A stretch of DNA of 64,000 bases from Clostridium_B lapidicellarium (GCF_041224415.1 NZ_JBGFFE010000007.1:1-64000), one strand, 5' to 3'. Counted from the first letter of the stretch, positions 26,425 through 36,659 are shown. Made by a program: numbers and translations. The notes: generated from the letters alone by a model not told the origin.

Positions 26425-26955
26425 TTATTTATATATTTGCATAGCTTTCTGTTTTATATTTTTATTTATCAAAATATTGTTTCCTACAACAGTATATTTA
26501 TCAGGTACATCTTTCGTAACAACTGCATTTGCACCAATTTTAACATTATTGCCAACTTTAATATTCCCTAGAATTTTAGCTCCAGCTCCTATATAAACAT
26601 TTTTTCCTATTTGTGGAGCAATCTTTACAATTTCTTGTTTTTCTATAGCCCCTATAGTAACCTGATGAAATATAGTACAATTTTTACCTATAGTAGTGTT
26701 CCTGTGTATTATAATTCCATATGGATGAGGTAATCTTAACCCTCCATCTATAATCGCTTTATATGGTATCTCTGTATTGAAAGGTATTTCTACTAAAATA
26801 ATTTGCAAAATTCTTAGTAATGTTAAAAGTATTTTCTTTATTGTTTGTGGAATTTTAGAATAATAAATTTTGTTACCTAATCTATACCAAGTTAATACCC
26901 ATACAGCCTTAATTTTAAAACCCGACTGCTTACAATCCAATCTTAACTTTATCAT
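26425..26955 (-). CDS. Hexapeptide-repeat acyltransferase (serine acetyltransferase-like)
   Basis: A 176-residue left-handed beta-helix acetyltransferase. The repeats run TTIGKNCTIFHQVTIGA, PQIGKNVYIGAGAKILGNI, KVGNNVKIGANAVVTKDVP, with the catalytic His region LPHPYGIIIH as in CysE and capsule O-acetyltransferases. It sits between the tail-fibre and lysis genes, a usual place for prophage accessory genes. Acetylation of cell-surface glycan to exclude other phages is a reasonable guess; cysteine synthesis is an alternative. Confidence 0.8.
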   Translation of the reverse strand: MIKLRLDCKQSGFKIKAVWVLTWYRLGNKIYYSKIPQTIKKILLTLLRILQIILVEIPFNTEIPYKAIIDGGLRLPHPYGIIIHRNTTIGKNCTIFHQVTIGAIEKQEIVKIAPQIGKNVYIGAGAKILGNIKVGNNVKIGANAVVTKDVPDKYTVVGNNILINKNIKQKAMQIYK

Positions 26956-27016
26956 AGTATTCCCCCTATATTTACGATATATTTATTATACTGCAACATA
27001 AGGTAAAATGTAAGTA

Positions 27017-27337
27017 TTATGAAGTTTGTCCTTGATCTAGCAAATCAACAGCATCTTTATATTCATCTAATGTTTTAAGATATTCATATCCTTGTTTAAT
27101 AAAATTTTTAGATAAATCAGATATGTCTGGTGTAAAAGTATACTGTTTTTGGTTATATTTTTGAGTAAGAGTTTTATCTTTATATATGCCTACCGTAACA
27201 TTAATGGAAGTCTTGTCTCCTTTATAATCATCTATTTTTATATAGCAATTATCTAATTGCTTATCCTCACTTCTTATAAGTAGGCCTTCCATTGTTATTA
27301 GTACACAACTTATTGTCATGTTTTTTTGTAAAGCCAT
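27017..27337 (-). CDS. Tail-fibre-associated small protein
   Basis: 106 residues, beta-rich first half (ISCVLITMEGLLIRSEDKQL, YIKIDDYKGDKTSINVTVGIY) and helical C-terminal part (LSKNFIKQGYEYLKTLDEYKDA). It directly follows the tail-fibre gene (13 bp) and has the look of the small structural or assembly proteins common at this place. No firm homology recognised. Confidence 0.6.
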   Translation of the reverse strand: MALQKNMTISCVLITMEGLLIRSEDKQLDNCYIKIDDYKGDKTSINVTVGIYKDKTLTQKYNQKQYTFTPDISDLSKNFIKQGYEYLKTLDEYKDAVDLLDQGQTS

Positions 27338-27350
27338 TTTATTACCTCCT

Positions 27351-29570
27351 CTATTGTATTTTTACTATAGGTTTAAAAGCATTAGTATCAAAAGAACCAG
27401 TTAAAGAAACATTTTGTATGCATAGATACATATATACATCTCCTGTATTTACAGCACTTGTATTAACAATCTTGTCTCCTTTTCTCCATCCACCATAAAT
27501 CGGTACCGTATCTACATATACTATATTATTATGAGGTATAAATGAGCATCCTGATATTACGCTCATGCTTTCTATAGTTGCTGCCGATAAATCACACTTA
27601 ATAAAATCCGTTGCAACTGAAAGGCTATTTATTACACCAGTTATAAGACATTTAAAATATTCTATATTTGATGCGTTTACATCTGATGTAATAGACTTAA
27701 TTTTGCAATATATAAAATTAATCTTGTGGGGATTAACTCCACTATGATCTAGTGTTAAAGTGTTAATTTCTACGCCTATAAAATTTGCCATACCATTTCC
27801 ATGATAAGAAATGTTTAATGTATTAATAAAACTATTTGTAAATTTATGCGAGCCGCCTTGACCTAGTAGAGTAACAATATCTGCATTAATATTTGTTACC
27901 ATAAGTCTAATAGTTATGCCTGAATGAGTACAAATAATTGATTTTATATTTCTTCCTCCTGTAAAGTTATAATTACCTCCACCATTGATAACTACTCCAT
28001 TTCTCATGGACGCAGAAACATTACAATCTAAAAATTCAATATCAGCTGCATCAGATACTAGAAAATCAAAGTTATTAAAATCTTCACTATTTCTTGTTTC
28101 TATATGTGGGCTTTTGAATGTAATTCCAATAGCTCCTGCATCATGAATCCATACATACGGTGATACTTTATTCTGCTCTATTTGGCAATCATTAAATCTA
28201 AGCGTATTGCAATGGTCTCCCGAAACAGTAGAAATAAAATGAAGTGGTGCATATAATGTCTTAGAATTATCCGCCCTATCAGTTAAAGATGAATAATCTC
28301 CACTGGTTCTTCCACAATTCTGAATTACTAATTTTGCACTAGAATCTTGACACTTATCTAGTAGAAGCCCAGCTCCTTTGAACCCTTCAATCACACAATC
28401 AAGGTCATAATAAGCTACATCTTGCAAAAATATTCCATGACAGGTACTATCATTCCCTATTAGATGTATCCCTTTAATTTCAATACCTGAATAATTTGGA
28501 TTTCCTGTATCATCATGTTTATATTCAAGTACAGCTCTATCTTCATACCCCTCTGGCATAAATACATTAAATACCGTTTGTTTAAGTGCACTTCTTGAAA
28601 CTAATCGCGGGCCTGAGTTATATTTAAAAATAATAGGCTGTCGTATCATATACCATCCTCTTGTAAGCTCAAAATTTGTATATCCATCATCTATTGCTTT
28701 CTGAAAAGCTGGTGCCCAATCTGTTATGTTTCCATTAGAATCTTTAATTGCATAATCTGTATATTCATCTAGTGTTGTTATTCCTTTTACTTTATTCGCA
28801 ATATCCGCCATTTGCGAACTTAAACTTGCTATATTGTCTGCGTTCTGCTTTATGTTTTCTGTAGTTCTTCCCGTACCTGCTAAACTGTTTAAATCGGATT
28901 GTTTAGCAAAATAAGTAGAATCATGGGAATCTAAAGTATTTGCGTCCCCCGTAATATCTGCAGGCAACTTTTTATTTGCATCCAATCGTAATACTTTATT
29001 TGCGGTTGGGGTTGTTACTACTTCGCTGGCTGGTAGGGCATTATCTGCTTTTGTACCTTGCGCAGCTGTTGCGAAATCACCAGGGCCTTTACCTCCTACG
29101 GTATCGGAATTTCCACCATTTGCAGGCATAGAAGAAGGGATTTCATTCACCATAATAAAATTGCCTGTAGCTGTACTATACCTAAAGAAGTATATTGCAT
29201 TTTTCTTTAAACTTACATCTTCTCCGCTGGAATTTTTTAATGCCTTTGCTCCTAATCCGTTCCAATTCAATGTAGCTGAACCTGTACTATTGGATTGTAT
29301 TCTTACCATTACGCCAATGCCATCTACATAAGATGTAGGGGCTGGGTCTGTAGATATAGAATAACTATTCCCGCTTGCAGTTGCTACCCCTACTCCCGGC
29401 ATACGAACATAATCCTTATTTATATCATCAAACTTTGTATTTGTATCTTTGGCATTGGTATCTACCTTGTCCCAGTTATCATTTAATGCCTGCTTCACAT
29501 TAAAGTTACTGTTTGCATCTGCTGTTGAATCGTATTTAAATAATCCTAAAGTTTCAGTATTTGTCGACAT
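27351..29570 (-). CDS. Phage tail fibre with beta-helix receptor-binding region
   Basis: 739 residues. The N terminus (ETLGLFKYDSTADANSNFNV, DNWDKVDTNAKDTN) is a typical attachment segment of clostridial phage fibres. It is followed by a low-complexity shaft to about residue 260 and a long right-handed beta-helix (pectate-lyase-like) of repeated short strands (GIFLQDVAYYDLDCVIEGFKG, LRFNDCQIEQNK, ITFKSPHIETRNSED). It should contact the host surface. It lies after the XkdU-like baseplate gene. Confidence 0.82.
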   Translation of the reverse strand: MSTNTETLGLFKYDSTADANSNFNVKQALNDNWDKVDTNAKDTNTKFDDINKDYVRMPGVGVATASGNSYSISTDPAPTSYVDGIGVMVRIQSNSTGSATLNWNGLGAKALKNSSGEDVSLKKNAIYFFRYSTATGNFIMVNEIPSSMPANGGNSDTVGGKGPGDFATAAQGTKADNALPASEVVTTPTANKVLRLDANKKLPADITGDANTLDSHDSTYFAKQSDLNSLAGTGRTTENIKQNADNIASLSSQMADIANKVKGITTLDEYTDYAIKDSNGNITDWAPAFQKAIDDGYTNFELTRGWYMIRQPIIFKYNSGPRLVSRSALKQTVFNVFMPEGYEDRAVLEYKHDDTGNPNYSGIEIKGIHLIGNDSTCHGIFLQDVAYYDLDCVIEGFKGAGLLLDKCQDSSAKLVIQNCGRTSGDYSSLTDRADNSKTLYAPLHFISTVSGDHCNTLRFNDCQIEQNKVSPYVWIHDAGAIGITFKSPHIETRNSEDFNNFDFLVSDAADIEFLDCNVSASMRNGVVINGGGNYNFTGGRNIKSIICTHSGITIRLMVTNINADIVTLLGQGGSHKFTNSFINTLNISYHGNGMANFIGVEINTLTLDHSGVNPHKINFIYCKIKSITSDVNASNIEYFKCLITGVINSLSVATDFIKCDLSAATIESMSVISGCSFIPHNNIVYVDTVPIYGGWRKGDKIVNTSAVNTGDVYMYLCIQNVSLTGSFDTNAFKPIVKIQ

Positions 29571-29582
29571 ATTCTCATCTCC

Positions 29583-30110
29583 TTAAAATGCAAAATTATT
29601 CATAGGAACTTGTTCAAGCTGTGTTATAGTCATATTTTCCACTTCACTTATAGTTAGATATCTAAAGCTATATAATATTGCCAGATGTGCGGGTTTAGCT
29701 TTATCCAATGCTTTCTTTAAACCGTCTAAATCATTTGGCACTCCATACTCACCTATAAACTGTACCTGTATTTTCCCGTTAACAAAAGAAATTTTACAAT
29801 CTCCATTTTTCCAACTATTAGCAAGGCTCTGCAACAGATATATATCAGATTTCCCATTACTTTTCCATCTGGCTTCAAGTTGTGCTCTTCTATCTTCTAT
29901 GGGGGTATTGGAATTAGTTTTAAAATCCAGTATTTTCTCCATTATAGGTATGCCCCATGTCATTTTAGTAAAATCATATTGATTTAAAACATCCTGTATA
30001 TTCTCAGCCAGATTGTCCATAGTAATTCCTGTAGCATTAAATATGGAATTTATATATGGGTCATTCCTATACAATTCATGTAGATTATTAATTAACTCAT
30101 CTTTAAACAT
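29583..30110 (-). CDS. Baseplate protein, XkdU/YmfQ (DUF2313) family
   Basis: 175 residues of the Mu gp48-like family: DPYINSIFNATGITMDNLAENI, TWGIPIMEKIL, EDRRAQLEARWKSNG and AHLAILYSFRYLT are characteristic. It acts in the baseplate between the gp47/J protein and the fibre. It overlaps the upstream baseplate gene by eight bases. Confidence 0.85.
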   Translation of the reverse strand: MFKDELINNLHELYRNDPYINSIFNATGITMDNLAENIQDVLNQYDFTKMTWGIPIMEKILDFKTNSNTPIEDRRAQLEARWKSNGKSDIYLLQSLANSWKNGDCKISFVNGKIQVQFIGEYGVPNDLDGLKKALDKAKPAHLAILYSFRYLTISEVENMTITQLEQVPMNNFAF

Positions 30111-31209
30111 AAGTAATCGTCACCGCCCCAAGTACTGGTATCTCACAGCTCTCATTTGTAAGACTTAGAGGAATATTAGCATTGCCACCATTTATAGTTA
30201 GAGAGGAATAGTCCATAACACCATTGGCATTTAAAATAAGATTACCTACCTTTGCATAAGATACATAATTGTTATCTTCATCTAAAGCTATGCTTTGTAG
30301 ATATCCAGTTATATAATCCGTTATGTTTTGTTTTACCTCATCATCTGTATAATTTGCATCCTTGGATACCTGAACATTTATATTTATAGTTTTAGCTATA
30401 GGACTTGCTACAGTACAATATGCTCCCAGAGGTGCTGCCCCTGCCCCAACTCCCCAAGTATTGTTATTTTCTCCTTTAGGATCTATATACTCTTGCACTG
30501 CATTTATAAGGGTCTGGTCTGGTAATCCTTGGTTGCTGTCTGTAATTACAACTTTTACGGTATTGTCACCATTCCATAGAGAAAATACCATTGCCCTTCC
30601 AACTCCGGTATGGCTTTCTGCCCACTGCTTGTAATTATCCATATTCCCACTTGCGGAAGGCTCCTGTAATTCTTGATAGTACCTATCTCTAAGATGGCTG
30701 TCTGATTCAGCTTCATATCCTCCTGTGGTTGCCTGCAAATTCGTACAACCTGTAATTCCCTGCAAAGTAACCGGCATCTGTGTAATGCTGTTAGCTCCTA
30801 CCATACCTATGGTACCAATTTGCGTACATTGTACATTTACAAGCCCTGTCCCACTTATTGCAGTACTACCATCTACGCAAGAAAACTGTATGCCAGAAGG
30901 TGTCTCAAATAGATCACCTTTGGATACAGTGCCATTCCCGATTACAGCTAATTGAGCTTTTGCATAACTTCCAGGTACTCTTACAACTCCCTTTCTCTGG
31001 TATACGTATTTTTCTAAATCTTCTCCACTTAATTTATCTACATCTATCAAATCTACAATTTGAGATAGAGCGGAATATATTAGAGCTTCTTCTATTGCAA
31101 AAGCTCTTGATAAATCATAGGCAAGTTCCCCGGGAGATTTCTCATAATCATCTGATATATTATCTAATATCTGTTGGTGTATACTATCTATTGTTTTATC
31201 TTCATACAT
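30103..31209 (-). CDS. Baseplate J/gp47-like protein (XkdT)
   Basis: 368 residues of the baseplate J family. The N-terminal helical part (IHQQILDNISDDYEKSPGELAYDLSRAFA), RKGVVRVPGSYAKAQLAVIG, SDSHLRDRYYQELQEPSASGNMDNYKQWA and the conserved VGRAMVFSLWNGDNTVKVVI are typical. It forms the baseplate wedge in contractile-tail phages. Confidence 0.9.
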   Translation of the reverse strand: MYEDKTIDSIHQQILDNISDDYEKSPGELAYDLSRAFAIEEALIYSALSQIVDLIDVDKLSGEDLEKYVYQRKGVVRVPGSYAKAQLAVIGNGTVSKGDLFETPSGIQFSCVDGSTAISGTGLVNVQCTQIGTIGMVGANSITQMPVTLQGITGCTNLQATTGGYEAESDSHLRDRYYQELQEPSASGNMDNYKQWAESHTGVGRAMVFSLWNGDNTVKVVITDSNQGLPDQTLINAVQEYIDPKGENNNTWGVGAGAAPLGAYCTVASPIAKTININVQVSKDANYTDDEVKQNITDYITGYLQSIALDEDNNYVSYAKVGNLILNANGVMDYSSLTINGGNANIPLSLTNESCEIPVLGAVTITYV

Positions 31210-31220
31210 AAATTCACCCC

Positions 31221-31673
31221 CTATATGATTTCTGATATGCTTATTTCTTCATCACTGGCAAGCGTCACATCAAAGTTTATGTTCACATTCATTCTTTCTT
31301 GCAAAAATGAAAAATTCCCCACTGACTTTATATATCTATGTGTCAGAAGAGAGCTTGTTATATCACTTATTATTTTACTTTGCATATCGGGGGTCAATCT
31401 TTTTCCAGATACATCTTTTACGTTACAATAGAAATTGCTGTCCGTATATACATTAAACTTGTCTTTATAGGTATTTAGAATAAGCTTTATCCATTGTTTC
31501 ACGGCATCTATTTTATCCAGTTCAACCAATTTCCCGTTTTCCAAAACAAAAGAGTTTGTATTAAAATCAAATTTAAAACATTTCCCAAGCTCTTGTATAT
31601 CTTTGGTTGGTTCTCCATTTGCACTGTCTATTTGCTCTTGTAATCCTGGAATTAAAGGGAATATGTTTGCCAT
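31221..31673 (-). CDS. Baseplate protein, XkdS (DUF2634) family
   Basis: 150 residues with the features of the gp25-like/DUF2634 group: N-terminal NIFPLIPG, then DFNTNSFVLENGKLVELDKIDAVKQWIKLILNT, and a C-terminal beta domain with FLQERMNVNINFDVTLASDE. Joins baseplate and tube. It starts at the base following the XkdR-like gene. Confidence 0.82.
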   Translation of the reverse strand: MANIFPLIPGLQEQIDSANGEPTKDIQELGKCFKFDFNTNSFVLENGKLVELDKIDAVKQWIKLILNTYKDKFNVYTDSNFYCNVKDVSGKRLTPDMQSKIISDITSSLLTHRYIKSVGNFSFLQERMNVNINFDVTLASDEEISISEII

Positions 31674-31987
31674 TACATCACCCCCAATAGAAACAATTTC
31701 TGATTATCATCTGTAGCTACACAGGCTACTCTATCACCTTTTTTTAGTCCTTCATGCTTTGCTGTGCCTGTATATGTTCCGTCACCTGTCGTAACCGTAA
31801 CTTGCATTGTATACTCCGTACATTCTTTAGCTACATATAATTTATCCCCAGAAAAAATTCCCTGGCCGTTATATATACTAACAGTTAAAGGATCAATTCC
31901 CTCCACAATACCGACTATGGCACCTATTTTTTCTTCATTATCTCTTTTTTTAAATTGTTTTGCTAGTCTAACATCCCACCTCGCCAT
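31673..31987 (-). CDS. Baseplate/spike protein, XkdR (DUF2577) family
   Basis: 104 residues. An OB-like beta domain (IGAIVGIVEGIDPLTVSIYNGQGIF, KGDRVACVATDDNQKLFLLGVM) typical of DUF2577 proteins between the gpD-like hub and the XkdS protein. Small spike or baseplate component. Confidence 0.8.
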   Translation of the reverse strand: MARWDVRLAKQFKKRDNEEKIGAIVGIVEGIDPLTVSIYNGQGIFSGDKLYVAKECTEYTMQVTVTTGDGTYTGTAKHEGLKKGDRVACVATDDNQKLFLLGVM

Positions 31988-31999
31988 AATATCAACCTC

Positions 32000-32977
32000 C
32001 TAACTCGATTGTGTCGGATCATTAAAACTGGCATTACTAAAATCTATAGTGACAGATATTTTATGAATGTTATCTGCCAATGTATGTTCTGCAGACTTGA
32101 CCTTGTAGTATCCGCTTACGCCATATTTAGGTATCTGCACGTTCAATTTTCTATTTGCTCGTAAATTTTCACATCCATATACATCCACCACATTAAATGT
32201 AAGCTCTCTTTTGGTGGCATCATAAGCATTTAAATAATTCTGAGCTGTATTCCTTGCCTGTGATTCATTTTGGCTGTCTACCGATAGAACCTTTGTCATC
32301 CTCCCGAAAGTTTTAATATTATCATTGTCCTCAACGTGTGCCAATATAGCAGCCTCACTTTCACTGTTGCTAGATACTGTTACGGCGTTATACATTTCCT
32401 CCATGCTTCTATCTACGGAGAAATCATTACCAAGTATATATTTACAATCAAGTTTTAAATTGCTAACCTTATCTACCCATAAAACGATACCTCGCATCTC
32501 CATGAATACATCCTCACCTATTTCAGACGAGCACTGAGAAACAATATCTTTTATAATATCCGATATAGTTTTACCTTTATAAAATTTAGTTATCTTCGTA
32601 GCTAAGGGCAAAACCGCACCGCTGATATAATATTTACCCAAGAGTTGATATATTGCCGTTTTGGCATCTGCATTATTGAATTGCACAATATCTTCATTCT
32701 TATTTAAATAAAAGGCATAATCTTGCGCAGTGTAACTACTCTGCTTGTCTTTATTTGTCTTTTTAGTTATAACCCCATAGAATACCAATGAACTATCTTT
32801 TTTGAGCATTATATGGCTCCTGCCCTCCGCTAAATCCAGCAAACTATCAAATTCTAGAGAGACAGCCAACGTATCTATATCATCTGTCCACTTTAGGTTA
32901 TTGGAATACTGCATTATATCCCTGAACTTTCCATCATTATCGCCATTCACCATGTAATCTGTTTTTAAATACCACAT
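32000..32977 (-). CDS. Tail hub protein, XkdQ/gpD-like
   Basis: 325 residues of the XkdQ/YqbQ family: SLEFDSLLDLAEGRSHIMLKKDSSLVFYGVITKK near the N terminus, YTAQDYAFYLNKNE, QCSSEIGEDVFM and a C-terminal beta domain with VPIPKYGVSGYYKVKSAEH-like sequence (LNVQIPKYGVSGYYKV). Forms the baseplate hub below the tube. Confidence 0.85.
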   Translation of the reverse strand: MWYLKTDYMVNGDNDGKFRDIMQYSNNLKWTDDIDTLAVSLEFDSLLDLAEGRSHIMLKKDSSLVFYGVITKKTNKDKQSSYTAQDYAFYLNKNEDIVQFNNADAKTAIYQLLGKYYISGAVLPLATKITKFYKGKTISDIIKDIVSQCSSEIGEDVFMEMRGIVLWVDKVSNLKLDCKYILGNDFSVDRSMEEMYNAVTVSSNSESEAAILAHVEDNDNIKTFGRMTKVLSVDSQNESQARNTAQNYLNAYDATKRELTFNVVDVYGCENLRANRKLNVQIPKYGVSGYYKVKSAEHTLADNIHKISVTIDFSNASFNDPTQSS

Positions 32978-32978
32978 A

Positions 32979-33503
32979 TTACCACCTTATATCCTTGCCG
33001 AAGTCTACAAATACAACCTTACCTATAGACTGCAATGATTCACTTATAGTCTTTTTTTGGTTGCCTGTCATAACAAGAGGTATCCTGTACTCTTTAAAGC
33101 TTGCCTTGAACTGTATATCTTTTGCCTTATCTGGATACCAGCTTAAACTCTCTACACTCACATACCAATCTAAAATTGTAGGGCTTATATTATTTTCATT
33201 TTTACCTCTCATCATGATACATTCTATGGGTGTTTTCTTGTCCATTGCATTATTCCATAAGTTTATTAATAAATATGGATTTATCTGGCTTCTGGCATAA
33301 TCATACTTATTTGCATATTCTGGCATCCATGACTCTATAGAAAAGGTATTTAAAGTAACATTCCCTAATAATGAATAGTTGCCGTCCTGATAGCTTTCAA
33401 ATTCTTCATTCTTTGAACTTCTTTGTACTTCCGGCATATCTTTTGGAGGGATAGGCAATTGATATGATTCCTTTCCATCCGAGCTTTTAAAATATATATC
33501 CAT
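32979..33503 (-). CDS. XkdP-like tail protein without LysM domain
   Basis: 174 residues matching the N-terminal part of XkdP/YqbP (DIYFKSSDGKESYQLPIPPKDMPEV, ESWMPEYANKYDYARSQINPYLLINLW, WYVSVESLSWYPDKAKDIQFKASFKEYR). The C-terminal LysM domain of many relatives is missing. It lies between tape measure and hub genes, as expected. Confidence 0.82.
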   Translation of the reverse strand: MDIYFKSSDGKESYQLPIPPKDMPEVQRSSKNEEFESYQDGNYSLLGNVTLNTFSIESWMPEYANKYDYARSQINPYLLINLWNNAMDKKTPIECIMMRGKNENNISPTILDWYVSVESLSWYPDKAKDIQFKASFKEYRIPLVMTGNQKKTISESLQSIGKVVFVDFGKDIRW

Positions 33504-33513
33504 AAAACCACCT

Positions 33514-36500
33514 CTACATATTTTCTATAGCAGATATAACGGTATTCCCAAGATATTCTCCCATTTCCTTGGCATATTGTTCATTGCCTATAACATTGCC
33601 TTGGACATTCAGGTTTACGGTAAATTTGCTTTCTCCGCTTTTATTAAGCAAGGATTTGAGCCTCTTACTATTTACAACTTGTTCTCCGCCTTCAAAATAT
33701 CTATATTGTTTACCCACAACTAATTCTGGTTCTCCGTTTTCACTTAATGCCGCAAAACCTTTCTTGGCATTATCTGTACCGCCTATATAACCAACATATC
33801 CGCCTCCATGCATCATGTTTCTTATGCCTGGAACATTTGCTATACTTCCATAGGTACCAATCATATATCTTATGGATGCTGCCGCATTCGCTACTGGATT
33901 CCAGACATCCCCCAAACCAGGTATAGCATATCTGCTGAAACTGCTGTCTATCATCTGCATCAGGCCCTTAGATGGGTGCCCTTCTATCGCATTTATATCC
34001 CAAAGATTTATAGCCTTAGGATTGCCTCCGGACTCATGCATTGCTATGCTCTCCAGCGCCGGCAAATAACTCATAGGGGTTCCTGTTATTGCCATTGCCG
34101 CAGTTAACCAACCCGATAAATCTCCACTTACGGAACCCGTTATACTGCCTATCCATTTTTTAATAAATTTTCCCATATCTTTATTGGTTAACCCATTTAT
34201 AAAACCTTGTACTATATAATTGCCTATCTTAAAAAATACTTTTGAAGGGGAGGCTATTCCAAAGCCATTCCTAAAAGCGTTTATCACTTTATCTGTTAAT
34301 GTTTTTACTACGGAAAGTATATTGCTCTGTGCTCCACTATTAGCAATGCCCTTAGCCAATTCATTTACTGCACTTATACCAACAGGATTACAGCTATTGG
34401 TGAAAATCATTAATCTTCCTGACATTCCGGCGGTCATATTGCTTGTAGATTTCCATGCATTTGGTGATGCTGCATTAACACCACTAGCAATACCATTTAC
34501 AGAATTAGCTCCGGATGGTCTGCCGGTGTTTACATATGCCTGTACTGTATTTGCCATACCGGCAGTCATATTATTGGTAGATCTCCACAAGATCGGTGAT
34601 GCTGCCGTCATACCTGTTGACATACCTGTTATCATATCGGGCATCCATTGCCCATATTGCTGAAGCGGTCCCTCGTCTGGCTTTGAGAAATGCAGAAACT
34701 TTTTAACTATATCTGCTATTCCTTTGGCAGCTTTCTTAATTGGGGCAAATTTTTCTTCGATCCCTTTTACGAATCCATTGATCATATCATGTGCCCATCC
34801 CCTAAATTTAGAGGGAAGAGTCCCGAACCATGCGAATACGGCATTTACTTTATTTCTAAACCATACATTTTTTTGGTATAGAACCACCAATGCGCTCCCC
34901 AATGCAATAATTACGGATATTACTTTTATGATGGGATTTGCGTTCATAGCCAAATTTAAAAGTCTCTGGGCTCCTGCTGCAATTTTTTGAGCTGCAGCTA
35001 TTCCCAACGTTGCTCCCTTGAATATTGCCATTCTTGCAGCGTTTATAATAAATATTGCTCCTTGCTTTGCTATTCCCAAACCCATTAAAGCAACATTTTT
35101 CGCCGCTATAAGTGCATTTTTACCTACACCTAATAAATTAGATCCTAAAGTTCTTACGGAGCTTATACCTTTACTAAATCCAGCACCGATATTAACACCT
35201 ACCTTTTTTACCGCATTTCCTGCATAAGAAGCCGCTATTCTTAAATCTGTAAATGTAGGAAGACTTGCTCTTATAGAACTCCCAATTTTAGAGAATCCGC
35301 CCCCAACCTTTTGTACAATTGAAAGATTTCCTGTAGCTTTTCTGGCATCATCTATTGCTTTTTTTGCATCTCTAAATGATTTAATAAATTGTCCCATATC
35401 AGTAATGGTCTTGGTGATTTTTATAGTTCCTATGGCCGTTATAAAGCCAGTTAATGCTACCCTAGTAAGCCCCATATGATTCTTCAAATAGTCCAGTACA
35501 TCTCTTAACCCATATAGTGGACCTGTTACAAGGGCTGTTATAGTTTTCCCTAAGTTTTGTGTTGAGCCTCCGAATTTAGGTATCAATTGTAATACAATGC
35601 CTCCAACATCTTTTGCAATTCCAGTTATAACAGGTCCGGCTTGTTTTACGATATTTGTTATTACCTTCGATATTCCTGGCAAATATTTTTGAACAATTGT
35701 TGTGCCTTTAGGAATTTCTTCACCCAACCAAGTTGTAAATTTATAAAGATATGGTATAACCGTTGTTGCAATGCTGGCTCCCAATCCAGTGAATGTATTT
35801 TTTATAATTGCCGTTTGACCTGGTATAGTTTTCGCCGCCGCGGCAGCACTACCCCCAAACTCTTTGCTTACCTCACTTAGGATTATTTGTTGTGCTTTCG
35901 CAGTTTGCCCGGTTTGGGCAAGGCTTTTTATCATATTTTTCTGCCCAGATGTGAAATTAACACCCACTCTTCCAAGCGCCGTTACACCCTTGATCGGATC
36001 GTTCAAGGCTTTACCTAACTGAATCGCCGAAGCCTTTGTACTTTGCCCCAAAGCTGTAGACATATCATTTACAGCAACCAATGCTTGCTTAAAAACACTA
36101 CCCTTTATATTTGTAAAGGTAAGTAATAAATTCTCTGTTGCTATATTGGCGCCCTTAGAATAAGTAGTTACCTTGCTCTGTGCTGCAGCCAAATCTAATA
36201 ACTGTTTCTTGGTTAATCCTGCTGCACCACCTGTGGATTTCAAAACAGTGCTCATTTGTGCCGTAGCTTTTTGTGCTGCTGTTGCATTTGCGATCATACT
36301 TTTCAAATTAAGTCCACTGGCTAAACCTAAGCCAAAGGTAATAGCACTCCTAGCCATGTTTTTAAAGGAGGTGCTTATACCACTTCCAGCAGTTCTTACA
36401 CGGTTGTGCAAATGTTCTACTTCATTGGCATAATTTCTTACAGCCCTGCTTCCGTCTTTATCTAGTGCTTTAGTTATAGCTGTGGCATTTTTTGTCACTT

Positions 36501-36591
36501 GAGTAAAACCCAAAGTGCTTCTTACACAAGCCTGCATAGGGTTTGACCAATGGTTTACTAGATTTAAAACAGTAGATATTTGCTTTGCCAT
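33514..36591 (-). CDS. Tail tape measure protein with lytic transglycosylase domain
   Basis: 1025 residues from the ATG at 36591 (GGAAG seven bases upstream). Long helical stretches, central hydrophobic segments (VISVIIALGSALVVLYQK) and repeats with MTAGM/NSVNGIASGVNAASP set the tail length. Near the C terminus is an SLT-type transglycosylase domain: LESIAMHESGGNP with the catalytic Glu, GLMQMIDSSFSRYAIPG, NPVANAAASIRYMIGTYG (about 885-960). It would open peptidoglycan during DNA entry. Confidence 0.92.
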   Translation of the reverse strand: MAKQISTVLNLVNHWSNPMQACVRSTLGFTQVTKNATAITKALDKDGSRAVRNYANEVEHLHNRVRTAGSGISTSFKNMARSAITFGLGLASGLNLKSMIANATAAQKATAQMSTVLKSTGGAAGLTKKQLLDLAAAQSKVTTYSKGANIATENLLLTFTNIKGSVFKQALVAVNDMSTALGQSTKASAIQLGKALNDPIKGVTALGRVGVNFTSGQKNMIKSLAQTGQTAKAQQIILSEVSKEFGGSAAAAAKTIPGQTAIIKNTFTGLGASIATTVIPYLYKFTTWLGEEIPKGTTIVQKYLPGISKVITNIVKQAGPVITGIAKDVGGIVLQLIPKFGGSTQNLGKTITALVTGPLYGLRDVLDYLKNHMGLTRVALTGFITAIGTIKITKTITDMGQFIKSFRDAKKAIDDARKATGNLSIVQKVGGGFSKIGSSIRASLPTFTDLRIAASYAGNAVKKVGVNIGAGFSKGISSVRTLGSNLLGVGKNALIAAKNVALMGLGIAKQGAIFIINAARMAIFKGATLGIAAAQKIAAGAQRLLNLAMNANPIIKVISVIIALGSALVVLYQKNVWFRNKVNAVFAWFGTLPSKFRGWAHDMINGFVKGIEEKFAPIKKAAKGIADIVKKFLHFSKPDEGPLQQYGQWMPDMITGMSTGMTAASPILWRSTNNMTAGMANTVQAYVNTGRPSGANSVNGIASGVNAASPNAWKSTSNMTAGMSGRLMIFTNSCNPVGISAVNELAKGIANSGAQSNILSVVKTLTDKVINAFRNGFGIASPSKVFFKIGNYIVQGFINGLTNKDMGKFIKKWIGSITGSVSGDLSGWLTAAMAITGTPMSYLPALESIAMHESGGNPKAINLWDINAIEGHPSKGLMQMIDSSFSRYAIPGLGDVWNPVANAAASIRYMIGTYGSIANVPGIRNMMHGGGYVGYIGGTDNAKKGFAALSENGEPELVVGKQYRYFEGGEQVVNSKRLKSLLNKSGESKFTVNLNVQGNVIGNEQYAKEMGEYLGNTVISAIENM

Positions 36592-36625
36592 ATCATCACT
36601 TCCAATTATTTTTTGCAAAATAAAA

Positions 36626-36652
36626 AAGCCCATAACATAAAGTTACAAGCTT
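36626..36652 (-). terminator. Hairpin between lipoprotein and tape-measure genes
   Basis: Minus-strand AAGC-TT-GTAAC/GTTA-TGG-GCTT stem followed by TTTTTTATTTT. Probably ends a short transcript of the accessory genes 36660-37669 or attenuates the late transcript. Confidence 0.55.
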
Positions 36653-36659
36653 TGAAATA

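Noticed and set aside
33569..36433. Several plus-strand frames of 60-150 codons
   Set aside because: Shadows of the tape-measure gene.
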